A DNA stretch of 64,000 bases. Source: Hahellaceae bacterium. GTDB lineage: Bacteria > Pseudomonadota > Gammaproteobacteria > Pseudomonadales > Oleiphilaceae. The stretch covers positions 248,001 to 312,000 of the forward strand of contig JADJWY010000026.1 of assembly GCA_016716085.1 (NCBI GenBank). The letters run 5' to 3'. Below, piece after piece: positions 51,934-60,733 of the stretch. A program made the translations under genes and the position numbers. Position 1 is the stretch's first letter. The number at the start of each line of letters is the position of its first letter. The notes beneath the pieces were generated by a model. That model was not told the DNA's origin. It ran no database searches and was given only the letters and a program-made list of their open reading frames with translations.

Positions 51934-52594
51934 GAAATTGCTGCCAGATTTGTTGGTAGCGCGTTCCCGCCTGCTCATAACCCAGGATCAAGCGATCTCC
52001 CTCAACCTGCAGATCTATCGGAGTGTCCACTGAAGGGAAGCTGTCAGGCAACACACCGGCATCCAATCTGACATACCATTGTCCCCGCTGCCGCTCAAGG
52101 GTTCCTGTTGATAATTGAACACCGGACTCCGGCCCATTGAGGCCATATGCCTGTGTCTCTACGACGACATAATAGCGGTTAAGGTTGTCAGCAAGAATGT
52201 CCAGACTACCCACCAGTTCAACCACCTCCTCATTTCCCGCAACCAGCATCAGTTCATAATGCGCGCTGGTCGGAGGCAGCGAAAGTGTCCCAGGCTGGGT
52301 CTCTGCTGCCCACTGCGCGATACGCTGAGAAGAAGAGGGTACGGCGCCGGCAGCGGGCGGGGGCAAGCGATTCAGGTCTGGCTCATCTGAGGAACTCAAC
52401 TCTGGCGTAGGTAAAAGACCTACCACGACGGCAGCCACGAGCAAGGAGAGAATCTGAAGCGAAAAATCCGGACTATTCCCTGCTGCACCCAGATCCGCAT
52501 ACCAGCGAGTTAGCTTAGAACCCGCGAACAGGAGACAGCCTGCGAGAAACAGGCATACACTGGCAACCGCCAGCATTCCGTCGAGCATCAGCAT
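51923..52594 (-). CDS. Two-helix membrane protein with LPPPAAG motif, unknown function (paralogue)
   Basis: The 223-residue product has two transmembrane helices (about 7-27 and 46-65), an LPPPAAG motif at about residue 79 and a C-terminal domain with TGTLERQRGQWYVRLDAG and VEGDRLILGYEQAGTRYQQIW. These match the protein at 5214 in order and motif. GAGG eight bases before the ATG supports the start. It interrupts the usual ftsB-ispD order. No known family. Confidence 0.78.
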   Translation of the reverse strand: MLMLDGMLAVASVCLFLAGCLLFAGSKLTRWYADLGAAGNSPDFSLQILSLLVAAVVVGLLPTPELSSSDEPDLNRLPPPAAGAVPSSSQRIAQWAAETQPGTLSLPPTSAHYELMLVAGNEEVVELVGSLDILADNLNRYYVVVETQAYGLNGPESGVQLSTGTLERQRGQWYVRLDAGVLPDSFPSVDTPIDLQVEGDRLILGYEQAGTRYQQIWQQFPDS

Positions 52595-52725
52595 GGTAAA
52601 ACCTCATTGTTGTTATTGTTTCAAGGCAACGCTTTCACAACAAACAATAGCTGAGGTTGATGCAAATTCAAGATGGCGCCGGAAGAAGTCCAGATTCGAT
52701 GAGCACTGAGCTAGCGAGAAATGCG

Positions 52726-53016
52726 CTAGTGTCCGATCACAAGGTAGAAGGTTTCATCAGGATGAACCATGCCCAGCTGAACCCGGGCACGCTCTTCCAA
52801 TGCTGACTGGGCAAGCCTGAGCTCCATCACCTCAGCCGCCAACGCGCGGTTACGGTCCGACAATTGAACGTTTTCCGCCTGTTGACCGGCAATCTGATGG
52901 TCCAACCCCCACATTTGGGAGAGGGAACCCTCCCCCGACCAAATGCGAAATTGGAGGGCAAGAATAGCTACGCTGAGCGCAACCCAAAGGCCTTTGACAA
53001 GCCTGTCTGAAAACAT
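52726..53016 (-). CDS. ftsB: Cell division protein FtsB
   Basis: The 96-residue protein has a short cytoplasmic tail, one membrane helix (about 8-24) and a periplasmic coiled coil (SLSQMWGLDHQIAGQQAENVQ... in part). It forms the FtsQLB complex that triggers septal cell-wall synthesis. It follows eno, as in most gammaproteobacteria. Confidence 0.95.
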   Translation of the reverse strand: MFSDRLVKGLWVALSVAILALQFRIWSGEGSLSQMWGLDHQIAGQQAENVQLSDRNRALAAEVMELRLAQSALEERARVQLGMVHPDETFYLVIGH

Positions 53017-53110
53017 TTACTGGAACCTCGTAAAAACCCGGCGTCATCTGAATGAAACATTTGCATCCATACTTATAGACCAGGCTCTTCCAAAATAGCC
53101 AGTATCCGTG

Positions 53111-53134
53111 AAAAAAAGGGACTTATTGTCCCTT
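53111..53134 (-). terminator. Terminator overlapping the end of eno
   Basis: AAGGGAC and GTCCCTT form a 7-bp stem with a 5-base loop that contains the TAA stop of eno, followed by a T-run on the minus strand (53111-53117). So a ribosome finishing eno may mask the hairpin. Confidence 0.85.
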
Positions 53135-54415
53135 GATTTCCTTGCGACCACGGTAAATCGCTTTGTCACCGAGCATTTCTTCAATACGAAGCAGTCGGTT
53201 ATATTTAGCCACACGATCTGAACGACACAACGAACCGGTTTTGATCTGGCCAGCCGAAGTACCGACGGCAAGATCCGCAATGGTGGTGTCTTCTGTTTCA
53301 CCGGAGCGGTGAGAAATCACAGCCGTGAAGCCGGCTTCTTTCGCCATTTTGATGGCATCAAGCGTTTCAGTGAGGCTTCCGATCTGGTTGAACTTGATCA
53401 AAATACTGTTGCCAACACCTTGTTCAATACCACGCTTCAGAATGCGGGTGTTGGTTACGAACAGATCATCTCCCACCAACTGAACAGATGCGCCCAGCTT
53501 GCGGGTCAGAATCGCCCAACCGTCCCAGTCACTCTCATCCATACCGTCTTCAATCGAGACGATCGGGTACTTACGGGTCAATTCTGCCAGATAATCAGCG
53601 AAACCTTCTGAACTGAAAACCTTACCTTCACCCGACAGGTCATACTGGCCTTCTTTGTAAAACTCAGAAGATGCGCAATCCAAGGCCAGCGTGACATCCG
53701 TCCCCAGCTTATAACCTGCCGCTTCAACCGCTTGCTGAATGGCTGCCAGCGCCGCTTCGTTAGACGGCAGATTGGGCGCAAAACCGCCCTCATCACCCAC
53801 TGCAGTACTCAAGCCTTTGTCATGGAGTACTTTTTTCAGGCTATGAAAAATCTCGGCGCCCACGCGCAGCGCTTCGCTGAAGCGGGTCACGCCAATGGGC
53901 TGCACCATGAACTCCTGAATGTCGACATTGTTGTCTGCATGCTCGCCTCCATTCAGGATATTCATCATCGGCACCGGCATGCTGTATTGTCCGGGTGTTC
54001 CATTGATATCCGCGATATGCGCGTACAGAGGCACCCCTTTTTCCTGCGCTGCAGCTTTAGCCGCTGCCAGAGAAACCGCCAGGATCGCATTCGCGCCCAG
54101 TTTTGCTTTGTTCTCGGTTCCGTCCAGATCCAGCATGATCTGATCAAGTTTGCGTTGATTCGTGGCATCCTGTCCCAACAGAGCGTCGCGGATTGCGCCA
54201 TTTACATTGGCCACCGCCTTCAATACACCTTTACCCAGGTAGCGCTTTGGATCTTTGTCACGCAGCTCCAATGCTTCACGTGAACCGGTTGATGCACCCG
54301 ACGGCGCGCAGGCCGTTCCGACTACGCCGGACTTCAACACCACATCGGCTTCTACCGTGGGGTTCCCCCGGGAGTCCATGATTTCCCTGCCACGAATCTC
54401 TACAATCTCTGCCAT
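53123..54415 (-). CDS. eno: Enolase
   Basis: The 430-residue glycolytic enzyme (2-phosphoglycerate to phosphoenolpyruvate) has GREIMDSRGNPTVEADV, the active-site loop SGASTG, GDEGGFAP, and SHRSGETEDTTIADLAVG. Enolase is also part of the RNA degradosome in relatives. AGGAGAAC before ATG 54415 decides the start over a GTG directly upstream. Confidence 0.99.
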   Translation of the reverse strand: MAEIVEIRGREIMDSRGNPTVEADVVLKSGVVGTACAPSGASTGSREALELRDKDPKRYLGKGVLKAVANVNGAIRDALLGQDATNQRKLDQIMLDLDGTENKAKLGANAILAVSLAAAKAAAQEKGVPLYAHIADINGTPGQYSMPVPMMNILNGGEHADNNVDIQEFMVQPIGVTRFSEALRVGAEIFHSLKKVLHDKGLSTAVGDEGGFAPNLPSNEAALAAIQQAVEAAGYKLGTDVTLALDCASSEFYKEGQYDLSGEGKVFSSEGFADYLAELTRKYPIVSIEDGMDESDWDGWAILTRKLGASVQLVGDDLFVTNTRILKRGIEQGVGNSILIKFNQIGSLTETLDAIKMAKEAGFTAVISHRSGETEDTTIADLAVGTSAGQIKTGSLCRSDRVAKYNRLLRIEEMLGDKAIYRGRKEIKGQ

Positions 54416-54452
54416 CACCGTTCTCCTAAATGCTCTTACTTCTCAAATTCAA

Positions 54453-55298
54453 TTATTGGGTATCTAATTCGGGAAAGCCTTTCACGAGGTCATCCAACGC
54501 TTTGATCTGCGCAAGGAACGCTTCCAACTGGCTCAGGCGCAGCGCACACGGCCCATCACAGCGAGCCTTTTCAGGTTCAGGGTGGGCTTCCAGAAACAGC
54601 CCCGCCAGCCCCGTCGCCATGCCCGCCTTGGCCAGCAAAGTCACCTGTTCCCGACGCCCTCCCGCCGACTCCGAAAGCCCTCCAGGCATCTGCAGCGCGT
54701 GCGTCACATCAAAAAATACCGGGTAGCCGAACTGCTTCATGATGCCAAATCCCAGCATATCGACAACGAGGTTGTTGTAACCGAACGACGAACCCCTTTC
54801 GCACAAAATCAACTGATCGTTACCGGCTTCTTCGCACTTTTTCAGTATATGCCGCATTTCCTGCGGAGCCAGAAACTGCGCTTTCTTGATATTAATCGGG
54901 CGCCCCGTGCGGGCCATCGCGACCACCAGATCGGTCTGGCGTGACAAAAACGCCGGCAACTGAATGACATCTGCCACTTCAGCGACCGGCGCGGCCTGAT
55001 CCGGCTCATGGATATCCGTAATCACAGGAACCTTATAACGTTCTTTGATCTCTGCCAGAATTTTAATACCGGCATCCAGACCAGGCCCGCGGAACGAGTG
55101 CATGGAAGAACGATTGGCTTTATCAAACGACGCCTTGAAAACATAGGGGATGCCTAAGCGACGCGTCACTTCAACATATTTGTCCGCGACCTCGAGCGCC
55201 AGGTCACGGGACTCCAGCACGTTCATTCCGCCAAACAACACGAAAGGCAGGGAGTTGCCCAAGGTCAGATTTCCTACGTTTACCGTTTTCTGCGCCAT
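54453..55298 (-). CDS. kdsA: 3-deoxy-8-phosphooctulonate (KDO-8-P) synthase
   Basis: The 281-residue enzyme joins arabinose 5-phosphate and PEP for lipopolysaccharide core. It starts MAQKTVNVGNLTLGNSLPF, and has SSMHSFRGPGLDAG, VITDIHEPDQAAPVAEVADVI and CERGSSFGYNNLVVDM. GGAG eight bases before ATG 55298 decides the start. Confidence 0.98.
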   Translation of the reverse strand: MAQKTVNVGNLTLGNSLPFVLFGGMNVLESRDLALEVADKYVEVTRRLGIPYVFKASFDKANRSSMHSFRGPGLDAGIKILAEIKERYKVPVITDIHEPDQAAPVAEVADVIQLPAFLSRQTDLVVAMARTGRPINIKKAQFLAPQEMRHILKKCEEAGNDQLILCERGSSFGYNNLVVDMLGFGIMKQFGYPVFFDVTHALQMPGGLSESAGGRREQVTLLAKAGMATGLAGLFLEAHPEPEKARCDGPCALRLSQLEAFLAQIKALDDLVKGFPELDTQ

Positions 55299-55332
55299 CA
55301 CATTATCTCCGCATTGCCCTCCACTGGAGGGC

Positions 55333-56961
55333 TTAGTTCTTGCCTGACTGCTTAAGCGCCGCCTTGACAAAGCCCTCAAACAAGGGATGACCATCCCTCG
55401 GCGTTGATTTGAACTCGGGATGGAACTGACAGGCGACAAACCAAGGATGGTCTGACACTTCAATCATTTCAACCAACTGGTCATCCGCTGAGGTGCCCGC
55501 CACCTTCAAACCCGCCTTAACCAACGCAGGCAGCCAGGTATTATTGACCTCATATCGGTGGCGATGGCGCTCACTGATCATTTTCTTGCCATAACAATCA
55601 AAGGCCAGAGAGCCTTCGACCAATTTACACTCCTGCGCCCCCAGGCGCATGGTGCCGCCCAGATCCGAGTTCTCAGTACGCTTCTCAGTTGTCCCTTCGG
55701 CAGTTTGCCATTCCGTAATGAGACCCACCACGGGGTAAGGTGAGTTGCGATCAAACTCAGTACTGTGAGCCCCCTGAAGCCCAGCGACATGGCGGGCATA
55801 CTCAATGACCGCCACCTGCATTCCCAAACAAATACCCAGGTAAGGAATTTTGCGTTCGCGCGCATAACGAACCGTCTGAATCTTGCCCTCGACGCCTCGC
55901 TCGCCAAAGCCTCCCGGAACCAGAATGGCATCAGCACCCTCGAGTGCCCCAGTGCCTTTTTCCATGATCGTTTCGGAGTCGATGTAGCGGAAATTAATGC
56001 GTGTACGCGAGCGGATACCGGCGTGTTTGACCGCCTCTATCAGCGACTTATAAGCGTCCAGCAGCTCCATGTATTTACCGACCATGGCAATCGTGACTTC
56101 ATGCTGAGGATTCAATTCCGCTTCAACGACGGCCGCCCACTCGCGCAGATCTGCTTCCGGGCAATCCAGCCCAAAACGCTCAACGATATAAGAATCAAGT
56201 CCCTGCAGATGCAGCATTGCAGGAATATTGTGAATGGTTCGCGCATCTTCCAGGGCAATAACCGCGCGCTCTTCCACGTTCGTAAACAGGGCAATTTTAC
56301 GTCTGGACGACGCATCAATTGGCTGCTCTGAACGACAGATCAGAATGTCAGGCTGCAAACCGATAGAACGCAACTCTTTGACCGAATGCTGGGTTGGCTT
56401 AGTCTTGATCTCACCCGCCGTCGCAATGTAAGGCACCAGGGTGAGGTGCATCAGCAGCGCGCGCCGATAGCCCACTTCAATTTTGAGCTGACGGGTCGCT
56501 TCAAGAAATGGCAGGGACTCGATATCCCCGACTGTTCCACCGATTTCGACCAGGGCTACATCAGCATCACCGGCACCTTCCACAATGCGCCGCTTGATTT
56601 CATCGGTAATATGGGGAATAACCTGAACCGTCCCCCCAAGGTAATCACCCCTGCGCTCCTTGCGCAGAACGGTTTCATACACCCGACCGGTCGTAAAGTT
56701 ATTACGACGCGTCATCGGGGTGCGGATATAACGCTCATAATGCCCCAGATCGAGGTCGGTTTCCGCCCCGTCTTCGGTCACAAAGACTTCCCCATGCTGA
56801 AACGGACTCATCGTACCAGGATCAACATTGATATAGGGGTCCAGTTTGAGAATGGTGACTTTGAGGCCACGCGCCTCAAGAATGGCGGCCAAAGACGCAG
56901 AGGCAATGCCCTTCCCTAAAGAAGAGACCACTCCACCTGTGACGAATATGTAACGTGTCAT
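55333..56961 (-). CDS. pyrG: CTP synthase
   Basis: The 542-residue enzyme has the synthetase domain (MTRYIFVTGGVVSSLGKGIA, YINVDPGTMSPFQHGEVFVT) and a C-terminal glutamine amidotransferase domain with the nucleophile Cys in LGICLGMQV and His/Glu in FHPEFKSTP. It makes CTP from UTP. It begins the pyrG-kdsA-eno run; the frame before ATG 56961 is open but has no ribosome site. Confidence 0.99.
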   Translation of the reverse strand: MTRYIFVTGGVVSSLGKGIASASLAAILEARGLKVTILKLDPYINVDPGTMSPFQHGEVFVTEDGAETDLDLGHYERYIRTPMTRRNNFTTGRVYETVLRKERRGDYLGGTVQVIPHITDEIKRRIVEGAGDADVALVEIGGTVGDIESLPFLEATRQLKIEVGYRRALLMHLTLVPYIATAGEIKTKPTQHSVKELRSIGLQPDILICRSEQPIDASSRRKIALFTNVEERAVIALEDARTIHNIPAMLHLQGLDSYIVERFGLDCPEADLREWAAVVEAELNPQHEVTIAMVGKYMELLDAYKSLIEAVKHAGIRSRTRINFRYIDSETIMEKGTGALEGADAILVPGGFGERGVEGKIQTVRYARERKIPYLGICLGMQVAVIEYARHVAGLQGAHSTEFDRNSPYPVVGLITEWQTAEGTTEKRTENSDLGGTMRLGAQECKLVEGSLAFDCYGKKMISERHRHRYEVNNTWLPALVKAGLKVAGTSADDQLVEMIEVSDHPWFVACQFHPEFKSTPRDGHPLFEGFVKAALKQSGKN

Positions 56962-57225
56962 GCGGTTTCCATCGTTTCGTTGGTGTAAGACGGATCTGGG
57001 GGGATTATTCATCTCAAGATGGGGCGCCAGAATACCAGAAAGGAGTCTTTCGCTCAACGAAAGTGAGAGCCGGTTCACCAAAATTTGAGCACCTGTTACA
57101 AGCACTGCCATATCAAGGCCTTACCCTGTCAAGTCCAGACTGGATATTTTTGCAGATTTAGCCACACCGCCATCATTTTTGCCTACACTATAGGGAGGGA
57201 CGTATCCACTAACGCCGGAAAGACC

Positions 57226-58125
57226 ATGACCGAACGCATCCTGACCATTGACGACGATGCCAGAAACGTAAAGCTGATCGAGTGTTATCTCGAAGACGAA
57301 AGCTACGACATTGTTGTTGCCCATGATGGCGAAGAAGGTTGGAATATCCTGCAGAAAGAACATCAGACCATCGATCTGATTCTTCTGGATCGCATGATGC
57401 CCGTGCTGGATGGCATCGAATTCCTTAAACGCTACCGAGCGGCCACCAATCTCAAGCGTATCCCGGTCATCATGCAGACGGCGGCGTCTGAACCGGGTCA
57501 GATTCGGGAAGGGTTAGAGCTGGGCGTTTTCTACTACCTGACCAAACCCTATGATGACGAAGTCCTCATCTCACTGGTCAAAGCGGCCATTGAAGACAGC
57601 CGTCGATCCCGGGATCTCTACGCGGCGATGGAGGAACGGGATCGGACCTTTGCGCTGGTCTCCGAAATGCGGCTGGAGTTCAGGACGATTGCGCAGGCGC
57701 GGGCTGTCGCAGCCACACTCGCCCACTTTTTCCCAGACCCGGATCGGGTCGTCAATGGCATTTCGGAGCTTCTGATCAATGCCGTCGAGCATGGTAACCT
57801 GGGCATTCAATATGCCGAGAAAACGGCGCTACTTCATGCGGGACGCTGGTTGGCAGAGGTTGAGCTTCGTCAGGTCTCACCGGATTACAGTCATAAGCAG
57901 GTGCAAGTTCACATGAAGCGCAACCGCGAGCACATGACCCTACAGATAGATGACGAAGGCAATGGCTTTGACTGGAAAAAATATATGGAATTCAACGCTG
58001 AGCGGGCCAGCGACCCTCACGGCCGCGGTATTGCCATGGCTAATATGCTGAGCTTTGATAAGCTGACCTATCAGGGTAAGGGCAATTCCGTTATCTGCAC
58101 GGTCAATCTGCCTGCAAATGATTAA
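57226..58125 (+). CDS. Receiver-HATPase signalling protein
   Basis: The 299-residue product has an N-terminal receiver (acidic DDD near the start, phospho-acceptor in ILLDRMMPVLDG, KPYDDEV) joined to a GHKL ATPase domain (ISELLINAVEHGNLG, DDEGNGFDW, GRGIAMANML) with no histidine dimerisation domain between them. This resembles receiver-linked anti-sigma (SpoIIAB/RsbW-type) kinases more than classical histidine kinases. GGAAAG lies four bases before ATG 57226. Its 3' end overlaps the EAL gene by 23 bases, tail to tail. Confidence 0.85.
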   Translation: MTERILTIDDDARNVKLIECYLEDESYDIVVAHDGEEGWNILQKEHQTIDLILLDRMMPVLDGIEFLKRYRAATNLKRIPVIMQTAASEPGQIREGLELGVFYYLTKPYDDEVLISLVKAAIEDSRRSRDLYAAMEERDRTFALVSEMRLEFRTIAQARAVAATLAHFFPDPDRVVNGISELLINAVEHGNLGIQYAEKTALLHAGRWLAEVELRQVSPDYSHKQVQVHMKRNREHMTLQIDDEGNGFDWKKYMEFNAERASDPHGRGIAMANMLSFDKLTYQGKGNSVICTVNLPAND

Positions 58126-60700
58126 TCCCGTCGTCTAAGGCCGCTGAGTCAGCCAGAAACTGGCGGATTTCCGCTAAAGGTGCGGGGCGAGCGATGTAGT
58201 AGCCTTGCAGCAGATCGCAGGCCATCTCGTTGAGACACGCAACTTCCTCTGCCGTTTCGACACCTTCGGCCACGACATAAAAACCCAGCGCGTGGCACAT
58301 GGTTATCGTGGTCTGCAGGATAACGTTGGCGCTCTCCGATGTCGTAATTCCTGTGACTAATGATTTATCAATTTTTATTTCACTGACTGGCATTCGCTTG
58401 AGATAACTCAGCGACGAATATCCTGAACCAAAGTCGTCAACGGCAACTGTATAACCCGCATTACGAAAACAGCTCAGTACCTGGATTCCTGCCTCGGGCT
58501 CATGCATCACTGCAGTTTCAGTCAGCTCCAGGGTCAAATCTGAAGGGGCTAGCCCATAGTGAGCAACCAGATCATTCACAAAATCTTCCAGGCCCCTCAT
58601 TGTCAGATTGCGTGCAGACAAATTGACGGATAAATTGACCCCATAGCCCTCACGGTGCAATTGAGCGAGATCGCCCAGTGCCTGTCGAAGCACCCATTGG
58701 GTCAGTTCCTGAATTAAATCCGTTCTTTCCGCCAGCGGAATGAATTCATCAGGCCTGATCCAGCCCCGTTCAGCGGTCGACCAGCGTATCAACGCTTCCA
58801 AACCGACCACCTTGCCGTCGCCCGCCCTCACCTTAGGCTGATAAAACAACTGGGTCTGGTTTTGTTTCAACGCATTGCGCAACCCCGACATCAGTGTCAG
58901 ACGCTGCTCCGTATAGTAATCTTGGGCTTCCAGATAAAATCCCAGTGGCCGGTTGCGTGTGCGCGCAATTTCAAGCGCAATCGTCGCATTGCGAAGATCT
59001 CGACCCGGTACCATTTGCTGAGCATGAATCTGACAGACGCCGACAACCGGACCCAGTTCCAACTGAAACTCCAGTATCGCCTGAGGCGAGGCCATCCAGG
59101 CGAGGAAACGCTCATAAGCCTGACGGTGGGTACGCACCTCATCCGCATCGAGAGCCAGCGCCCAATAACCCGGCTCCAGCGAGGCCCCCCACCAGTTCTG
59201 GGTTTCCACCCGCTCCACCAGCACCGTGCCGGGTAGCTTTTCAAGCTGCTCGTTACACGCCGCGATATACTGGCGCATTAGGGTATCGGCATGATTCTGC
59301 CCGAGTGTCATCACCACATCCTTGTAGCCCGAAAACCAAACGACACAGACAAAGTACTCAGGATCAAGGGCATGCTGACTGAGCTCACGCAGACGCATTT
59401 CAAATACCGCCCGGACGGGCATTCCGGTCTGGGGATCATGCAGCGCCTGCATCACCAGTCGCTGCTGAGCCTCGCGGCGTTGTCTTGCCTCATCCAGGAG
59501 TGACGACTGAGCAGCGATCTTCGCCTCACGTTCATGGTAAAGACGCTCTGCCAGTGCGAAGGTCAACAAAATAGACTCCACAGCCGAACCGATCTGCATT
59601 CCATATTCAGCAATCAGTGAATTCGGAATGATACCGAACTTGTGCAGCATGGTTAGCACGTAACCGCAGGTAAGCAGTGACCAGGCAAAGGTATAATATA
59701 CACCCTGCCGACTCCCCTGGCGCCACACTATGGGGCCGGTCAAAAACAGCACCAGCCAGAGCGGTAAGGCCAGCAATGCGGATAACTGCACCGAAAAATC
59801 ATAGGGGGCCACGATCGCCCCCAAGAGATTAAGGAACTCGGCACCCGCCATCACCCGCAGACATATATCGAGCCGCGGCACCTGACGTGCTGTTTGCAGA
59901 AAACTGCGCGCAAACAACACTGAAAAAAGCCCCAGAACGGGCATGGCCACGAGGATCGATCGATTGCCCCAGACCGGGGAATCCGGCCACAGAACCTGAA
60001 AGGCAAATCCGCGGATACAGGCAAAAAATAACAAATAACCGGATGTTGCCACCGCATAAAAAAGATAGGCGGGCTCCCGCAGCATCACATAGAACACTGC
60101 TGTGAGGAGAATGGTGACGGAAAGGAGGCCGTAATAATAGAAATGCAATCTTTGGGCAACGCCATCCGCTTCAAAGAAACGCGTCTGCCCCCATTGACGC
60201 AAGGGAAATCCAAGGGAGCCGCGCGTGGTAACGCGCAAATAGAGTTCGCTCGACTCACCCGACTCCAGGGCCACAGGGTAGAGAAAAGATGGATTATCAA
60301 TAAGCCGCTGTTGGAAGGGGTAACTGTCCCCTGTCACATATTCTTGCTGGAGCTGCCCCTTGCGTAGCTCGAAAAAAGTCACGTGATCGAGCTGCGGATA
60401 GCCAACCTCAACCAGGCGCACCTGCCCCTTGGCACTTTCGTTATGCAAGGTAAAACGCAGCCAGACCACGGATTGGGTAAACCCAAAATTGGCACCTTTC
60501 GCGTCGCCTGGCTGCCAGTCTGAGGGTGACAGTGCCAGAATATCGTTTAGCGAGTCTGCTGCCTCAGGCGCACGCAATACATATTCGAAGCGGATATCTG
60601 CAGAGGAATGCGAGCCAACGAGGGTATTGTCAGGACTTGCGAATGACGCTATCGCCCACAGCAATCCCAGCAATGCACCCCACGCCCGAATAAACAGCAT
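58103..60700 (-). CDS. 7TMR-DISM protein with degenerate GGDEF and intact EAL domains
   Basis: The 865-residue product has a signal peptide, a periplasmic 7TMR-DISM extracellular domain, seven membrane helices (about 190-400), a short coiled coil, a GGDEF-like domain with the loop replaced (GASLEPGYWALAL) and a C-terminal EAL domain with GLEALIRW, NLSARNL, LTETAVM, DDFGSGYSSLSYL and ERVET-like VVAEGVETAEE. So it probably hydrolyses cyclic di-GMP in response to an outside signal but does not make it. An ATG at 60700 is taken; a TTG 21 bases earlier is possible. Confidence 0.9.
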   Translation of the reverse strand: MLFIRAWGALLGLLWAIASFASPDNTLVGSHSSADIRFEYVLRAPEAADSLNDILALSPSDWQPGDAKGANFGFTQSVVWLRFTLHNESAKGQVRLVEVGYPQLDHVTFFELRKGQLQQEYVTGDSYPFQQRLIDNPSFLYPVALESGESSELYLRVTTRGSLGFPLRQWGQTRFFEADGVAQRLHFYYYGLLSVTILLTAVFYVMLREPAYLFYAVATSGYLLFFACIRGFAFQVLWPDSPVWGNRSILVAMPVLGLFSVLFARSFLQTARQVPRLDICLRVMAGAEFLNLLGAIVAPYDFSVQLSALLALPLWLVLFLTGPIVWRQGSRQGVYYTFAWSLLTCGYVLTMLHKFGIIPNSLIAEYGMQIGSAVESILLTFALAERLYHEREAKIAAQSSLLDEARQRREAQQRLVMQALHDPQTGMPVRAVFEMRLRELSQHALDPEYFVCVVWFSGYKDVVMTLGQNHADTLMRQYIAACNEQLEKLPGTVLVERVETQNWWGASLEPGYWALALDADEVRTHRQAYERFLAWMASPQAILEFQLELGPVVGVCQIHAQQMVPGRDLRNATIALEIARTRNRPLGFYLEAQDYYTEQRLTLMSGLRNALKQNQTQLFYQPKVRAGDGKVVGLEALIRWSTAERGWIRPDEFIPLAERTDLIQELTQWVLRQALGDLAQLHREGYGVNLSVNLSARNLTMRGLEDFVNDLVAHYGLAPSDLTLELTETAVMHEPEAGIQVLSCFRNAGYTVAVDDFGSGYSSLSYLKRMPVSEIKIDKSLVTGITTSESANVILQTTITMCHALGFYVVAEGVETAEEVACLNEMACDLLQGYYIARPAPLAEIRQFLADSAALDDGINHLQAD

Positions 60701-60733
60701 CGATGAAAAACCAATCCGCAACGAAATGATCTA

